From the NCBI GenBank assembly GCA_022494885.1, contig JAGVSM010002364.1, positions 93,417 to 157,416 of the forward strand: a stretch of DNA of 64,000 bases, read 5' to 3'. The notes under the pieces are model-generated. The model saw only the letters and a list, made by a program, of their open reading frames with translations. It searched no databases and was not told the DNA's origin. The position numbers and the translations under genes are program-made. Shown one piece after another: positions 21,948 through 32,699 of the stretch (its first letter is position 1; each line of letters begins with the position of its first letter). The DNA is from Micrasema longulum (taxonomy: Eukaryota; Arthropoda; Insecta; Trichoptera; Brachycentridae).

Positions 21948-22262
21948 TTTTACAACAGAGATGAAGAACACTTAAGAGAAGGTAATATAGAAGTCTAGGC
22001 ATCTACAGGGCTTATGACCTGTCAATGGCTGGTTTAAGTGGCCACTTTACACACTGTGTAACATTCACCATTCTGCCTATATTTGAACATCTATATTCCT
22101 TCAATTCTTTCACCTGTTGATGTTTGTGTAGTTAAAGAGCTGAAACCTTTATTTATGCGGGTGAGATTCATCTAATTGAATTATTTCACCTACATACTTG
22201 GCAACGCCTGAAAATGTTATTTTTTCAATTTCTATACTTCTCATGGACCAGGTGGATTTATC
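21948..22262 (+). mobile_element. Family M copy, body
   Basis: 'caacagagatgaagaacact', 'aggcatctacagggcttatg', 'tcaatggctggtttaagtgg', 'cctgttgatgtttgtgtagt' and 'ggcaacgcctgaaaatg', leading directly into the foldback copy that starts at 22263. Confidence 0.7.
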
Positions 22263-22593
22263 AACAATATTTAGAGTTTGTCAAATTTTTTGTAGACAAG
22301 GACTGGATTCAACTCCCTGGGGAGCTGTTTATATTAACATATTACAACAGAGTTGAACATATTACCTATATAATATAGGCAGAATGGTGAATGTTACACA
22401 GTGTGTAAAGTGGCCACTTAAACCAGCCACTGACAGGTCATAAGCCCTGTAGATGCCTAGATTTCTATATTACCTTTTCTTAAATGTTCTTCATCTCTGT
22501 TGTAATATCTTAATTATGTTAATATATACAGCTCCCCAGGGAGTTGAATCCAGTCCTTGTCTACAAAAATTTGGACAAACTCAAAATATTGTT
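22263..22593. mobile_element. Family M foldback copy with long TIRs
   Basis: The left arm (22265-22352) contains 'ttgtagacaaggactggatt', 'caactccctggggagctgtt' and 'attacaacagag'. The right arm (22495-22591) is its reverse complement, ending 'ctacaaaaatttggacaaac', 'tcaaaatattg'. The arms are about 85-95 bp. Between them lies the conserved core (cagtgtgtaaagtggccact..). This is the reference complete copy. Non-coding; superfamily not assigned. Confidence 0.85.
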
Positions 22594-22666
22594 ATTTATT
22601 TTCGTTAACGTCTTCTTTTCTATTTAATAATTATTCTTAGTCATTTCAGTTTGTTAGTGAAAAATC

Positions 22667-22873
22667 TTGATGGTAGTTCATTGTTATTACATTAATAAAC
22701 GCATTAAAGAGCACAAACAATCATGGTCTAGTCATAAAGATAATTTAAATTCTGCCAATCATTTAATAGAAAATAAACATTCCTTTCAATTAAAAAATAA
22801 TGTAAAAATAATTCATATTGCACCTAAAGGCCATAAACTTGACAAACTAGAAATTTTCGAAATTAATAGATAA
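22667..22873 (+). pseudogene. Penelope-like element GIY-YIG C-terminal region
   Basis: The open frame encodes NKRIKEHKQSWSSHKDNLNS, ANHLIENKHSFQ and IIHIAPKGHKLDKLEIFEIN followed by a stop. The 'RIKEH...HL...H.F' pattern and the KGHKLDKLE(I/F)FEI ending are what the C-terminal GIY-YIG endonuclease part of Penelope-like elements looks like. The catalytic GIY and YIG strands and the reverse transcriptase lie upstream in a complete element and are missing here. The first ATG is internal to the domain and not a true start. The trailing 3' region (22874-23300) contains the terminal hammerhead-like segment. Non-functional fragment. Confidence 0.8.
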
Positions 22874-23300
22874 AAAAATATACCTAACATAGAATAACTT
22901 AATGAACAGATAACACACGTGCATTCTCCATTACTTTACCCATTGTAATATATTTTTACTAATGACCTTTTACCCTTTGTTTTTCAGAAATCATAAATGA
23001 CAAAAATCACACTCACGAAGGATGGGACACTAAAAATAAAATACCTTAACTCATTAAAATAGCATTATATCAACTCATTAGTTAACCCGAAGAAATTTTT
23101 ATAATGATCCTTAAGGTAAAAATAACTTTATTTAATATACTTTCATATGATTTGGAATTATCTATCCTTACCTCTATTTCGTATTAATACATTAATAAAG
23201 ATACCGGTCTCGAAAATGTCGCGAAAGCAATGAAACCGGTCACTGGATATTCCAAATGTGTGGATTAAAGTATCACTCGTCTATTATTTATATAATAAAT
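22874..23300 (+). mobile_element. Penelope-like element 3' region
   Basis: Non-coding continuation of the Penelope-like copy. 'cattaataaagataccggtc' and 'actcgtctattatttatata' correspond to the inverted copy at 8440-8560. Contains the hammerhead-like segment annotated separately. Confidence 0.65.
23203..23246 (+). ncRNA. Hammerhead-ribozyme-like motif of a Penelope-like element
   Basis: Order: CCGGT, CTCGAAAAT, GTCGCGAAAGCAAT, GAAACCGGTC, ACTGG. CCGGT pairs with ACTGG (one G-T) as stem I. GTCGC-GAAA-GCAAT can form stem II with a GAAA loop; the related copy at 8494-8536 supports a consensus of GTCGC/GCGAT. GAAACCGGTC fits the GAAA box, a short palindromic stem III (ACCGGT) and a UC cleavage position. 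The CUGANGA box is not canonical: it reads CTCGAAAA or CTCGAAGA, as if a C were inserted. Activity is therefore uncertain. Confidence 0.45.
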
Positions 23301-24190
23301 TATTCTTACATTGTCTTAATATTGCAGTTTTATAATGATTACACGTTTTAACTGAGTGATCTATTCGCAAACCCAGCAAAATTCATCTTTCTTTATTTTT
23401 AGCAAATCACAAAAAACTGAAACAATATTTTAGTTCTTAAACTTCTTTTTTTTTTATAATTAGTTGATAATTTATACGTGAGCAGTGATGATATAAGCAT
23501 GATTATGTCAAGAAACAGTAGTTAAATAATAAATATAATTTTATACATTCCAAGTTTATAATACTCAAGTAGAGGTTGCCATGTTTGCAACAAATCCGAT
23601 AATTTAAAAGTCAAGTTCTTTAAAATAAAGCCGTAATTAAAAGTGAAAATTGTATAATTATTGTAAAAATTTTTATTCTGAATAAGTTTCAATTAATATC
23701 TCACTATTTTTAGATGTTTGCAAGTAGTACCCTCCACTTATGCACTCTAATTTTTCGAGGCAAATTTGATACTAATTCACATATAAACACACTCTTACCC
23801 TCACTTCCACACCCTAATACATACTCTCATACACACACACTGACCCTGCCTCCCCCACCCTCTCTCTCACACACACACACACAAATTCTTATTATATACT
23901 TGATTGTTCATGTATAATGTATTTTTGTGGATATCTGTTATTGATTTCATTTTATGTTTTTTCGTTTGTAAAAATATATTTGCTGTTGATATCACAAAAT
24001 AAATAATTAAAAAAACATTTTTACTAAAAAATGTTCGTATTTTAAAATGAAAGTTAACATTATTTTTATGAACGTTTTCAAACCAACAATTTCATACTCA
24101 CAGCGCTAAAAACAGTAAATTTTTCAGTTCATATTTTTAAATAATACTAATTTTGCTTTTCATAATACTAAATACCATGTTTTTCCGTGC
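23301..24190. repeat. AT-rich DNA with CA/CT-rich patch
   Basis: A CA/CT-rich low-complexity patch lies at 23810-23885 (runs of acacacac). No gene seen elsewhere in this stretch. Confidence 0.5.
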
Positions 24191-24322
24191 CTCTTTACAG
24201 TTCATTGAGGGTCGGCCATTGAGGTACGCTGACTTTAATTCTTCCTGCATTGTGTCATCTCACTGGTCAGCTGCTCCCTCCTCAGGTCCCTTTCAATATT
24301 GGTCCACCAGGTGTGGGGATAT
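24190..24322 (-). pseudogene. RTE-like C-terminal end (distal part of split copy)
   Basis: The minus strand reads HTWWTNIERDLRREQLTSEM, TQCRKN, stop, SQRTSMADPQ, stop. The 'TW-D-I..DL....Lt.EM..-R..W..RT..ADP' pattern is the extreme C-terminus of RTE-type elements. The Trp before SQRT is replaced by a stop. The upstream part of the same protein is found at 25150-25440, same strand and in the correct order, so the two are probably one copy with foreign DNA between. Confidence 0.7.
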
Positions 24323-25150
24323 TATTTTAGATTGTTAACTTTACATGGAACTGCCCAAATCTATAAGCGCTTATTAACTCCAAGGTACCTGGACGAAGGA
24401 CTCGTCAAGTACCTCCGTTTAGTTGCAACAATTCGCGAACAGTTTACTTATAAAATGCTATTCGGAATCGACTCCACGTACTCGGCAATAACTATTCCGA
24501 CGTTGCTGATATTTTAAACATAAAGTATAGTTTATCTAACTCAACTCTTTTTTATAATTATATAAATGTTAAAGGGTAATTTACATTTGTTAGATTAAAG
24601 AATTAAAGTGCTTTGCATGTTTACTTTTTTATAGGTACTATTGTGTACTATATTTACGTTTATACTTAATTTTTTAAGTACTTCAATTGTTATTATCATA
24701 ACTTTCTTTCAATTACTTTTTTTGAGATATAAAAGAATTTGATCATTATGAAACAAATAAAACAAAGTTTTTTGTATTTATTTTATTATAATAAACAACT
24801 ACAAAGTCAGTTAAAAAATTTATTTTTTTAAAATTTTATCTGCACACATTGTTTACTTTTTTTCTGTATCTAAGTTTGTTCTTTATACGAATCTGCTGTG
24901 TTATAGTATTTATGTAACATTATATTTTTCAATTTGATTAATATTTTTTTCACATTATATTGAAGTGTTTATATTATTTTTATTATGTATCTTTGTAAGG
25001 TAAAAGACACTGCGTGCCGTGTATATAATTAAATAAAATTAATTAAATAAATAAAATAAATTAAATAAAAAAAAAAATAATTAAAATAAAAAAACAAAAC
25101 ATATAAAATATAAAATAATAAGTATTTAAATAAAACATAAAAAATATCAA
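24323..25150 (+). mobile_element. About 0.83 kb insertion within the RTE-like copy
   Basis: The flanking minus-strand frames end at ...RLRWYGYVVR (25150) and resume at ..HTWWTNIERDL (24322), so roughly this interval is foreign. It ends on the plus strand in an A-rich tail of about 120 bases (25020-25145), as a retroposed sequence would. A GC-richer patch at 24340-24500 is unrecognised. Identity of the insert is unknown. Confidence 0.45.
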
Positions 25151-25440
25151 CGCGAGTCTGACAACGTATCCGTACCAACGGAGTCTAGTTTTGTTTACTT
25201 TCTACTGAATAGGCGCTACCCCAAAACTACCGCGAACATATTTATTTTTTATCTTTTCAATCCTGGTAACACCTGCCGACCATCTGAGCGTCTTTATTTT
25301 TGCTCTTGCTTTTTCTTCATGGTCCAACATTCTGATCCGTAAAGTAAAGCGGGACAAACGGCCGTCTTGTATATTTTATATTTGGTTTTATCGCCATTTT
25401 TGGGTCGCACTTAACACCTATAGTATTTAAGACGTCACAA
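25150..25440 (-). pseudogene. RTE-like reverse transcriptase C-terminal part
   Basis: The minus strand reads KTKYKIYKTAVCPALLYGSE, CWTMKKKQEQ, then after a frameshift IKTLRWSAGVTRIEKIKNKY, VRGSFGVAPIQ, stop, KVNKTRLRWYGYVVR. This reproduces the RTE signature 'YRT.VRPALLYGSECW...MRMLRWM.GVTR.DKIRN.YIRG..GVAPI..K....RLRWYGHV.RR'. At least one frameshift and two stops. The 5' end is truncated near 25440. Confidence 0.8.
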
Positions 25441-25990
25441 AAATATTTATAAACAAAAATAAATATTCAGTACATCAGCAGAAAAATTGGAATACAAAAA
25501 ACTTATGAGTGACTCGGTAAATGGGGGTGAATTGACATTATTTATGGTGTTCTTTTGTATGTTTTTAAAATGTATTCAGCGGGTACTCTCAAGTAAAAAT
25601 TCTGCCAAAGAAAATCGAGTAGTGATCAGCCGGCCTCGAGGTGTACTGTGGCCTTATTTTGTAGCCAATTCGATTCGTAAATTCAGTCGCATCTTATGAA
25701 AAAGAACGAGAGCAAAATTTTGATTGCGTTAGACTAAGGTAGATATATGACAAATGAACGAACTAACGAAATGAAATTGTGACATAAAAACATAATAATA
25801 ATAAAATAAACATAAATTTTCCATACTTATCATAATTCACCTTTCCGCTCCCAGAGGTGAAAAGGGAACTATATTTATAAATCAAATGCAGCGTATTTTG
25901 ATCATTAGTAATATAACATTAAGCTGATTGGACCCGCGCTTCAAGTTTCAGTGCAGAAACAATAAAATATTGCAGTTTCAACGAACTTAA
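25440..25990. other. No gene recognised
   Basis: A 70-codon open frame at 25487-25699 on the plus strand contains no recognisable domain. Confidence 0.25.
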
Positions 25991-25994
25991 AAAT

Positions 25995-26155
25995 AAGATT
26001 TTTTTAGTATTCCATGCAAAGATCAAACTCAGAACCCCAAGATTGGTAGGCGAACATGTCAAACACTACACAAGCAGCAGGTTCAGCTCCTCTTGATTTT
26101 CTTTTTGACGGTTTTTTACCGAGAGCAGCCATCGAGTCAAAATTACGCACCTAAT
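25995..26155 (-). mobile_element. SINE family S3
   Basis: 'gatcaaactcagaaccccaa', 'gattggtaggcgaacatgtc', then 'ttttaccgagagcagccatc' and 'gagtcaaaattacgcacc'; diverged but in the same order as 55872. Confidence 0.5.
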
Positions 26156-26159
26156 GTTC

Positions 26160-27100
26160 TAACGCACTAACAAAACTGTATTATTCATCTACCCAGATTT
26201 AAAAATATTAATCCAACTCTGTGGTATTTCAACAAGCAGTGTAGACTTTTAACACAAATAGGCTAATGAGTTCATAAACCGCATTTTTATTTTCTAAAAG
26301 TATGAATGTATAGTTTAAAAATAAAAGAAACACCTATACATTATTACCCTTTTCTTAAAGTTTCAAGTAAAAACGTTTAAGGAAATAATAAATGTATTTT
26401 GTTTTCAAAGACCATTTGGAAAATAAAAAGTTTCGAGTTCAAAAATATGGTCTCATAAAATAAGCAAAATACCTATAAGAAAATACGTTTTCTTTTCGAG
26501 AACATTCTTTCCTGAAATCAATTTGTATTCTAAACGACTATCGTTAAAATATTCGAAAAAGTCCGTTATAAGAATAAAAATATAAAAGATCGTTATAGGT
26601 ATCGATGGAAAGTTAATTATCGTCGGATATTGGATATCCGAGATGAGAAGAAAGAAGAAAGATGAAAGAAACTTGAATAAAGAAGCGTTGAAAAACAATG
26701 TTATTTCTTCTGCATCTTAATAAGGGCAACTTCTGATAGAAAATATTGTTTATTTTTTAGTTCCGGCGGTAGAATGATCAAAGTTTGTTACAGAATGTCT
26801 ATTTTTCATCAGTATATACTTATGGATTTTCTGGGAGATTTTTTTATCCCTTATTTTTTTACTAAAAAGATTGAAGTTAAGATTTCGTAACTTACAGCGG
26901 TTATTTCGTAAAGTTTAAGGTCGATTTTATGATTTAAACTTTGTTACTGGACTAATAAATGAACGTTTTAAAATCACTTTAAATAATGGGTATGTGTTAA
27001 TTACTTTAAGAAAGGGTTCCTTAAAAGTCCATTTCGCAGTAAGATTATAAATAAAAAAAATTCGTCTTAAAAAGAACAAAGGTATTTTTTAAATTATTTT
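26160..27100. other. AT-rich region, no gene
   Basis: No coding or RNA feature that I can support. Confidence 0.3.
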
Positions 27101-27208
27101 GTGGTCCCATGGATAAGGTTGCGGACTCGTGGATTTGAACCCTACTCTACCCCAACTTGATTCCTATTTTCTATAAGTGATTTATTTACAACTCGTTGAA
27201 AATTTCCC
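27101..27208 (+). mobile_element. SINE family S2
   Basis: 'gtggtcccatggataaggtt', 'gcggactcgtggatttgaac' (B-box region), 'cctactctaccccaacttga' and 'actcgttgaaaat'. Part of the tRNA loop is deleted. Confidence 0.6.
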
Positions 27209-27329
27209 TAAAATCGAAATAATTGGATAAATCGGGTATATATGTATGTGTATGAATATGTATTAAGATGTGCACACTATTAAGTTTATATTTTATTTGT
27301 CTGTCCTTTCTTTAAATTTGTAAATTAAT

Positions 27330-27445
27330 ACTATGTATAAAAATGTAATTGCCTAATTTGGAATGGGGTATGCACCCTTATTAGCTGGGCAAAGTGTACA
27401 AAATATATGTAATATTACGATATGTATAAATAAATAAATATAGTA
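27330..27445 (+). mobile_element. Probable retroposon 3' tail
   Basis: 'ggggtatgcacccttattag', 'ctgggcaaagtgtacaaaat' and a (TAAA)n run at 27427-27440. It has the look of a non-LTR 3' UTR with a simple-repeat tail; family unknown. Confidence 0.35.
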
Positions 27446-27599
27446 AAATAAAAATAAAAAAACACAAATACTTCCTTTATCTTTAAAAAAAAGTAGACGA
27501 CTTGCGAAATTTATAATATATGTAGAATTGAGTTTGTTGTTGCAGGGAGCTCCTACCCTAGTTGGGATGGATAAAAGGAACAAGGTTGATGTTCAAATG

Positions 27600-29188
27600 A
27601 GTATTTATTACATGTTGAATAAGATATGAAACTCGATTATGCGTTGCTCTGAATATGTTATCCGATTTTGTTTTCGAGTGCAATATTGTTGGCACAATAA
27701 GTGTGAGAAATCGGAAAATATTTTGTTTCACTTCTCTTTACCTCGCTCAAATCAATATGGGATAATTAAAATCACATTTGTTCGAAATTAAATTCTTAAG
27801 CATTCCAATAGTTTATCCCGAAGCCAAATGAGGATACTTGCAAGTCTGCGGTGTTATTTCGCATCACATTCCAAGTGTGTAATTCTACAGCGGAACTGCG
27901 AAAATAACCATAAACATGGCGGCACAGTTTCTGCAAGTTGGGGAAAAGTTGCTATTATAGTTGCTATGTGCACCCACTCCGGTTATAAGAAATATTGGCT
28001 CCATTGTTACATCCTTAATGCAAAAGTTTCCGAATAAAAGTTTTTTCTGGCCAACTTCGGGAGAGATGTACGGATTTGAGTTTTATAATCAATCCGTTAC
28101 CTATGTATTTATGTTTCGTTACTTAAAAATTAAAATTTTGTACCAAATATCAGCAATGCGCTTACTGATTCTTTTGTAAGTGTGCGGTTATTTGATTCAC
28201 CGTAATCAATTATAATAAAGATGATTTTTTTTTGGATTTAACCGTTTTTTTGGCTGTATACAAATTAGGTTGCTTGTGTTTTGTGATGATTTTTTTTAAA
28301 TCTAAATCAATCAATATATGGGGATTTTTTAATTGTTTTTCGTTTTTTATAAAAATAGTTTTCAAGTTGGCAAGTAGTCCATAAGCAGATTTTATTTTTT
28401 TATCTTTCTCTTTATTACTTATTTCCCTTTTTTTTTATTACTCTTTATTGTTTTGAAATTTTTCCCGAACCTAAAACCAGGGTTTTGGTTCTAGTCTATA
28501 TACAGAACTGTATTTTTTATTCCACTCAGATATGGTCAAGTAAGAGTAATTAAAATTTTCTAATATGTTACTGATAAAAATTTAACAGATCTTGGTTTAT
28601 TGCGGCTTTTTATTAACAAGATAATCGATAAAAAAAGTACCCGAGTATCTATACAATCTTAATGGCAAGGCATATTTCTGTGACATATTTTCCAAGTTTA
28701 TCTCTAAAATCGTATTTTTTAAATTCATATTAATGTTTATTGACACTTCTAGACTTTATAAATTTTAATTAACGGGCTCAAAACCACGATGTTAATGTTC
28801 TTTTCCTCTGCTTTCTGTTTTATTCGATAAATTTATTAATTATGTAAAATATTTTAATTACCGACAGTTTCTAGCGTAACTCTTAAATATAACTTTCTTA
28901 AGAATAAGATTTTAGTCAAAAACGTAATATACTTTACCTTTTAAAATAGTTTTTCAACAATATCTATTTTGAGCAAAACGTAGGCAGCTTAATTTTCAAA
29001 TAATTCCAAAAAAAATATTTGTAGGGTGCAGATATTTTTTTTGTTCATGTAATAGTAATGTTTTCTCAAAACTAGAAAATTAACTGATTTACTTAAGATT
29101 ATTATTAAAATAAAAATAAAATGATCAAAGTAACAAAATAAGATACATTAGTCGATTCGCAAATATAAAACGAATGCATATCAACTGT
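27600..29188. other. Unrecognised stretch with S3 scrap
   Basis: A GC-richer patch at 27820-28070 has no clear frame. A short S3-like piece ('aaccagggttttggttctag') lies at 28476-28540. Otherwise AT-rich. Confidence 0.3.
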
Positions 29189-30197
29189 AGAGTAATAATG
29201 CGTAACCTAGAGAGAAGCCCTATCACTTTGTTTCATAGAACGCAAGCGATGTTGGTTTATTGGTTTGCAACCAATTTGTGGCCATTTTGTTTTATTTGAC
29301 AACATAAACATAACGGTTCGATCGGATACTTCTGTAGATGTGCTTGACTTTGTTTGTAAATAACTTGGATATTTACGATATAAAAAATAAAAATCGACTA
29401 TGGTGAATTGCAGTATGTTTGGTTGCAGCAGTCGGAGCGTCAAAGGTGTTAAAGGAGTCAGTTTTTCAGGTAATTGATTTTAAATATTTTCCCATGATTT
29501 AAATTGATTGTTGACATTCACTGTCCCGACACGTTTATTATGTTGCTTAAAAATTTTCCTTATATCAACATATTTACTTCAAATACTATTTTTCCTCAAT
29601 TTCGGGGATAAATTTGTGAATTAAAGTATGTTTACTGTTGATAATGACAGTTGATTATGAGCAATATGTCAGGGCCGCATTAGGCATCCATATAAAGTTT
29701 GAGTTTTTATCGAGTAGAGGTTTATTAAAATTTTACTCGAAAATAGCAAAATTAACCTTAAAATTGCATCTCAAATGACGTGTCTAAATTTTAGGCCGCT
29801 ATGACTTGCCATTTTAGAGATGTGACGGACAAACAAACAAACTCAACACAGGACTTTAGTTCAATGAAGTTGGGATTTATACCTCAATAAATATAACATA
29901 AATGTATTGTGAATAAAATTAATAAATAAATAAAAAAATAAACACAAACATGTATTTTCAGTTTTATAAAATAAATATAGGCAAGTAATAGAAAAATAGA
30001 TTGGAATAACCCTGCAATGATGAATACACAGATACATATTTAAAAGTAATTACAATGCAAATTAATATCAATTTGTCAATTCTCGACCTGAGTACGGCCC
30101 ATTCTTTTGCTGCGAACTGTAGCTAACTTAATACCCAACAGTCATATTTTGGTTTTACTGCATTTAGGTTTCTCTCTAGGTTACGCATTATTACTCT
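29189..30197 (+). mobile_element. P-element-like TIR transposon remnant, 1009 bp
   Basis: Perfect 28-bp terminal inverted repeats: agagtaataatgcgtaacct... at 29189-29216 and its exact complement at 30170-30197. Just inside the left end is a short exon encoding the start of a THAP DNA-binding domain, the N-terminal domain of P-element transposases. The remainder is AT-rich and has no transposase catalytic region, so the copy is internally deleted and non-autonomous. An 8-bp target duplication, expected for P elements, is not seen at the flanks. Confidence 0.7.
29400..29469 (+). CDS. THAP-domain first exon (truncated)
   Basis: ATG at 29400 opens MVNCSMFGCSSRSVKGVKGV followed by SFS, ending at a GT donor (29470, cag/gtaatt). 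The C-x4-C spacing right after the initiator Met, then a basic stretch and a SF, matches the start of the C2CH THAP zinc-finger family (for example the MVxxCSxxGCxxR pattern of THAP proteins). The distal C and H ligands would be in a later exon, which is missing or not recognisable. Translation across the donor stops within three codons. It lies 211 bp inside a perfect TIR, so it is best read as the transposase start of the enclosing element. It might act as a promoter-exon donor if inserted in a gene, but that is speculation. Confidence 0.6.
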
Positions 30198-30199
30198 GA

Positions 30200-32285
30200 G
30201 GCATCAACCATAAATTTTATTTTTAAATCTTATTTTTTTCTGAAACTCCTTTCAAAATTCTCTCAGTACGTAGGGTTTTAGAGTTAACCAAAGTTACGTC
30301 GGACTTATTATTTAAATTTAATTAGTTTTTTTTAGAATTAATTTAATATGACGACATTTGCCATTATTAGATGTTAGTTTATTTTTTAAATTTTCATATT
30401 TAATGTTTTTGTTCGGTTTGTTTAACTTTAAACTGTTTTGCAGACCATTGGAACATTTGAGGTAAAATGTTAAAACCTAATAAATAAAGATAACATTCGC
30501 GATTTCTTCGAACTCGACCGAAAAGGCGAATACAAATCACCCCTCGGGTTTAATGTCACCATTAGAACACCTATTATCTTTAGTGTTTAGTACCCGGAGC
30601 GCAGAAATAGGTAGGAGATACGATGCACACTGCATTATCCATCCGTTCACATACCCGATATATATGTTTACCCGCTCAATGTTCGTACATACATAATTAT
30701 TATGTGGGTGCACAGGAATGCATAATCCATATTAAATACATGGCTGCGGGGTTCAAGGGAAAATAATTATTGCTTTGTGTAAATTCTGGCATGTTGATAA
30801 GGTAAACAATGTCACTTAAATCAGAATCGTTATCCAAAGAAAATACCCAAAGAGCAATGTCACTCTTATACAAATATACATACATACCTACGTAACGAGT
30901 ATCTACATACATAATGCGCTTAGGGTCATAGAAGCATAAGTGACATTTGATATAAATTTAATCTGACTGAGGTTAGTAATAAAAAATGACACGTCGACGC
31001 CACTCTGACTCAAGCAAAAGTATTGACCCGTACAAGTCTAAAATAATTTCTGTAGACATAAAAAATATTTTGTATTCTTTAGGTCTTAAATTTATTACTT
31101 TAAAAAATTATGTTCAAGATTTTTATCTTTGATAGATAATCAATTATAAAACGTCAATTTTCAATAAACATTGACTCTAAAACTGATAGTAAATTGGCCA
31201 AAATTTTAAAACGATATTTATTGACTTATAATATGTGTTTATTCAATTAAGTTAGTTTAATTTCATTGAATTTTTTTTTTAAACTTTGTTATATAAATCT
31301 TCAAATTCGAAGAATATGTTCTTCGGCGGACTTACTGCTAAATACAATATCTTACAGCCAACCAAGAACAGACTGGTCAAAAGAAGAGTTGGTCAAAAAT
31401 TTATACTAAAAAAAAAAAACATTATACGTAGGTAGGTTCATGAAAAATCTAAGTAACAACTGTTTTTTTATGTGAAAATGGGGCTATTTATAACTTAACT
31501 ACGCTCTAAAACAAAAAAAATAACCAACAGGCTTATTCTGACACAATTTTGATTCATAAGTTTGTTCGTTCGTAATATATCCACCTCATTCTAACGCAAT
31601 CAATACCATATTTTGCTCTCGTTCCCTTTCATACGATACGAATTTATTCACGAAACAAATTAATTACATCATCAGGCCACAAAAACGAGCTTTCAAACAA
31701 TAAAACAAATATTTTTGTCTGATGCCGACTACCAAAAAAGCTGAAAAAAACTTAAACGTACTCGTATTCAGAGATTTTGAATTTCGATAGGTACCTGAGT
31801 AATTTTTATTTTGTACATTTCAATGAACACTCTAGCTAAATGAGTTAATAGCAGAAAACCTTTAATTTTGTCTAGAAAAATAAAATAGAAAAAAATATAT
31901 GTTTACCGAAGTAAAACAGCAAAGTTTGTATAAAACCGTTAATGAACATAATGCGTTTTATCTTCTGTTTTCTTATCTTGTTTAACTTTTAATGGAGAGA
32001 CATTTTCCAATCAAGTGTTTATCAAGTCTTTTTTTTTTAAAGTTTGAGTGAATCTTTTAAACCTTAATATATTGCAGGTTTAGCAATATTGTACGCATAA
32101 AGTATAAGTATTATGTTTTGCATCCGAAAATAATATTTTTGTGACGCCAAATATGTTTAAAATTTTGATGTATCGTTTTTGATGCCGTATAATTCAAATT
32201 CGTTCTGAAGTTTACAAGTACTAAAGAACCGTTTATCAAACCCAAAATGCAAGAACCCCTTTGAAACCGAAGCAGTTTAATTACT
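30200..32285. other. AT-rich region, no gene
   Basis: No convincing coding region. Short simple-sequence patches occur, for example near 30880-30915. Confidence 0.3.
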
Positions 32286-32289
32286 GAGC

Positions 32290-32480
32290 TCCTAAGAATG
32301 TTAAAAAATGTCTATTGGAAAAACAGAAAAGAATTGACAAAAGAGCGTGTAAACTAAGACACTCTGAATAATCAGCCATAGCGGAACATTTTAAAGAAAC
32401 GGGCCTTTGAATCAGAGATTCTCCATAAACCTAGAAATCTCAATTTACGAAAATTCACTTTTTTATAGGAATAACCTACT
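32290..32480 (+). pseudogene. GIY-YIG-like fragment, probably Penelope-related
   Basis: Across two frameshifts the plus strand gives SIGKTEKN (compare YxGKTe of GIY-YIG domains), SAIAEHFKETG and EILHKPRNLNLRKF. These three blocks occur in this order in the C-terminal endonuclease region of some Penelope-like elements. Heavily decayed; the family assignment is tentative. Confidence 0.4.
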
Positions 32481-32599
32481 AAGTTTCTATTTTAAAAGCT
32501 TATCAGCAGGTGGAAAAGAGATGATATAGAAGAAATATATCAAAAATACAACACAACACCTAGACCTTTTGAGAAAAAAACATTTTTTTGATTTTTCTT

Positions 32600-32695
32600 G
32601 CAACTGACGAGAATCGACCCCGCGACGCCAATTTTACAGTTGGCTATCTAATTAAATGTGATTCGGCGCTTGTAAGAGCCAGAAAAGAGGCAAAT
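32600..32695 (-). repeat. tRNA-like SINE scrap
   Basis: The minus strand has a B-box-like 'ggggtcgattctcg' preceded by 'agatagccaactg'. No intact A-box, so not a tRNA gene; possibly another SINE family. Confidence 0.25.
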
Positions 32696-32699
32696 TTAA

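Noticed and set aside
29207..29443. 78-codon minus-strand frame in the P-like element
   Set aside because: It is antisense to the THAP exon and runs into the inverted repeat; the plus-strand THAP reading explains the composition.
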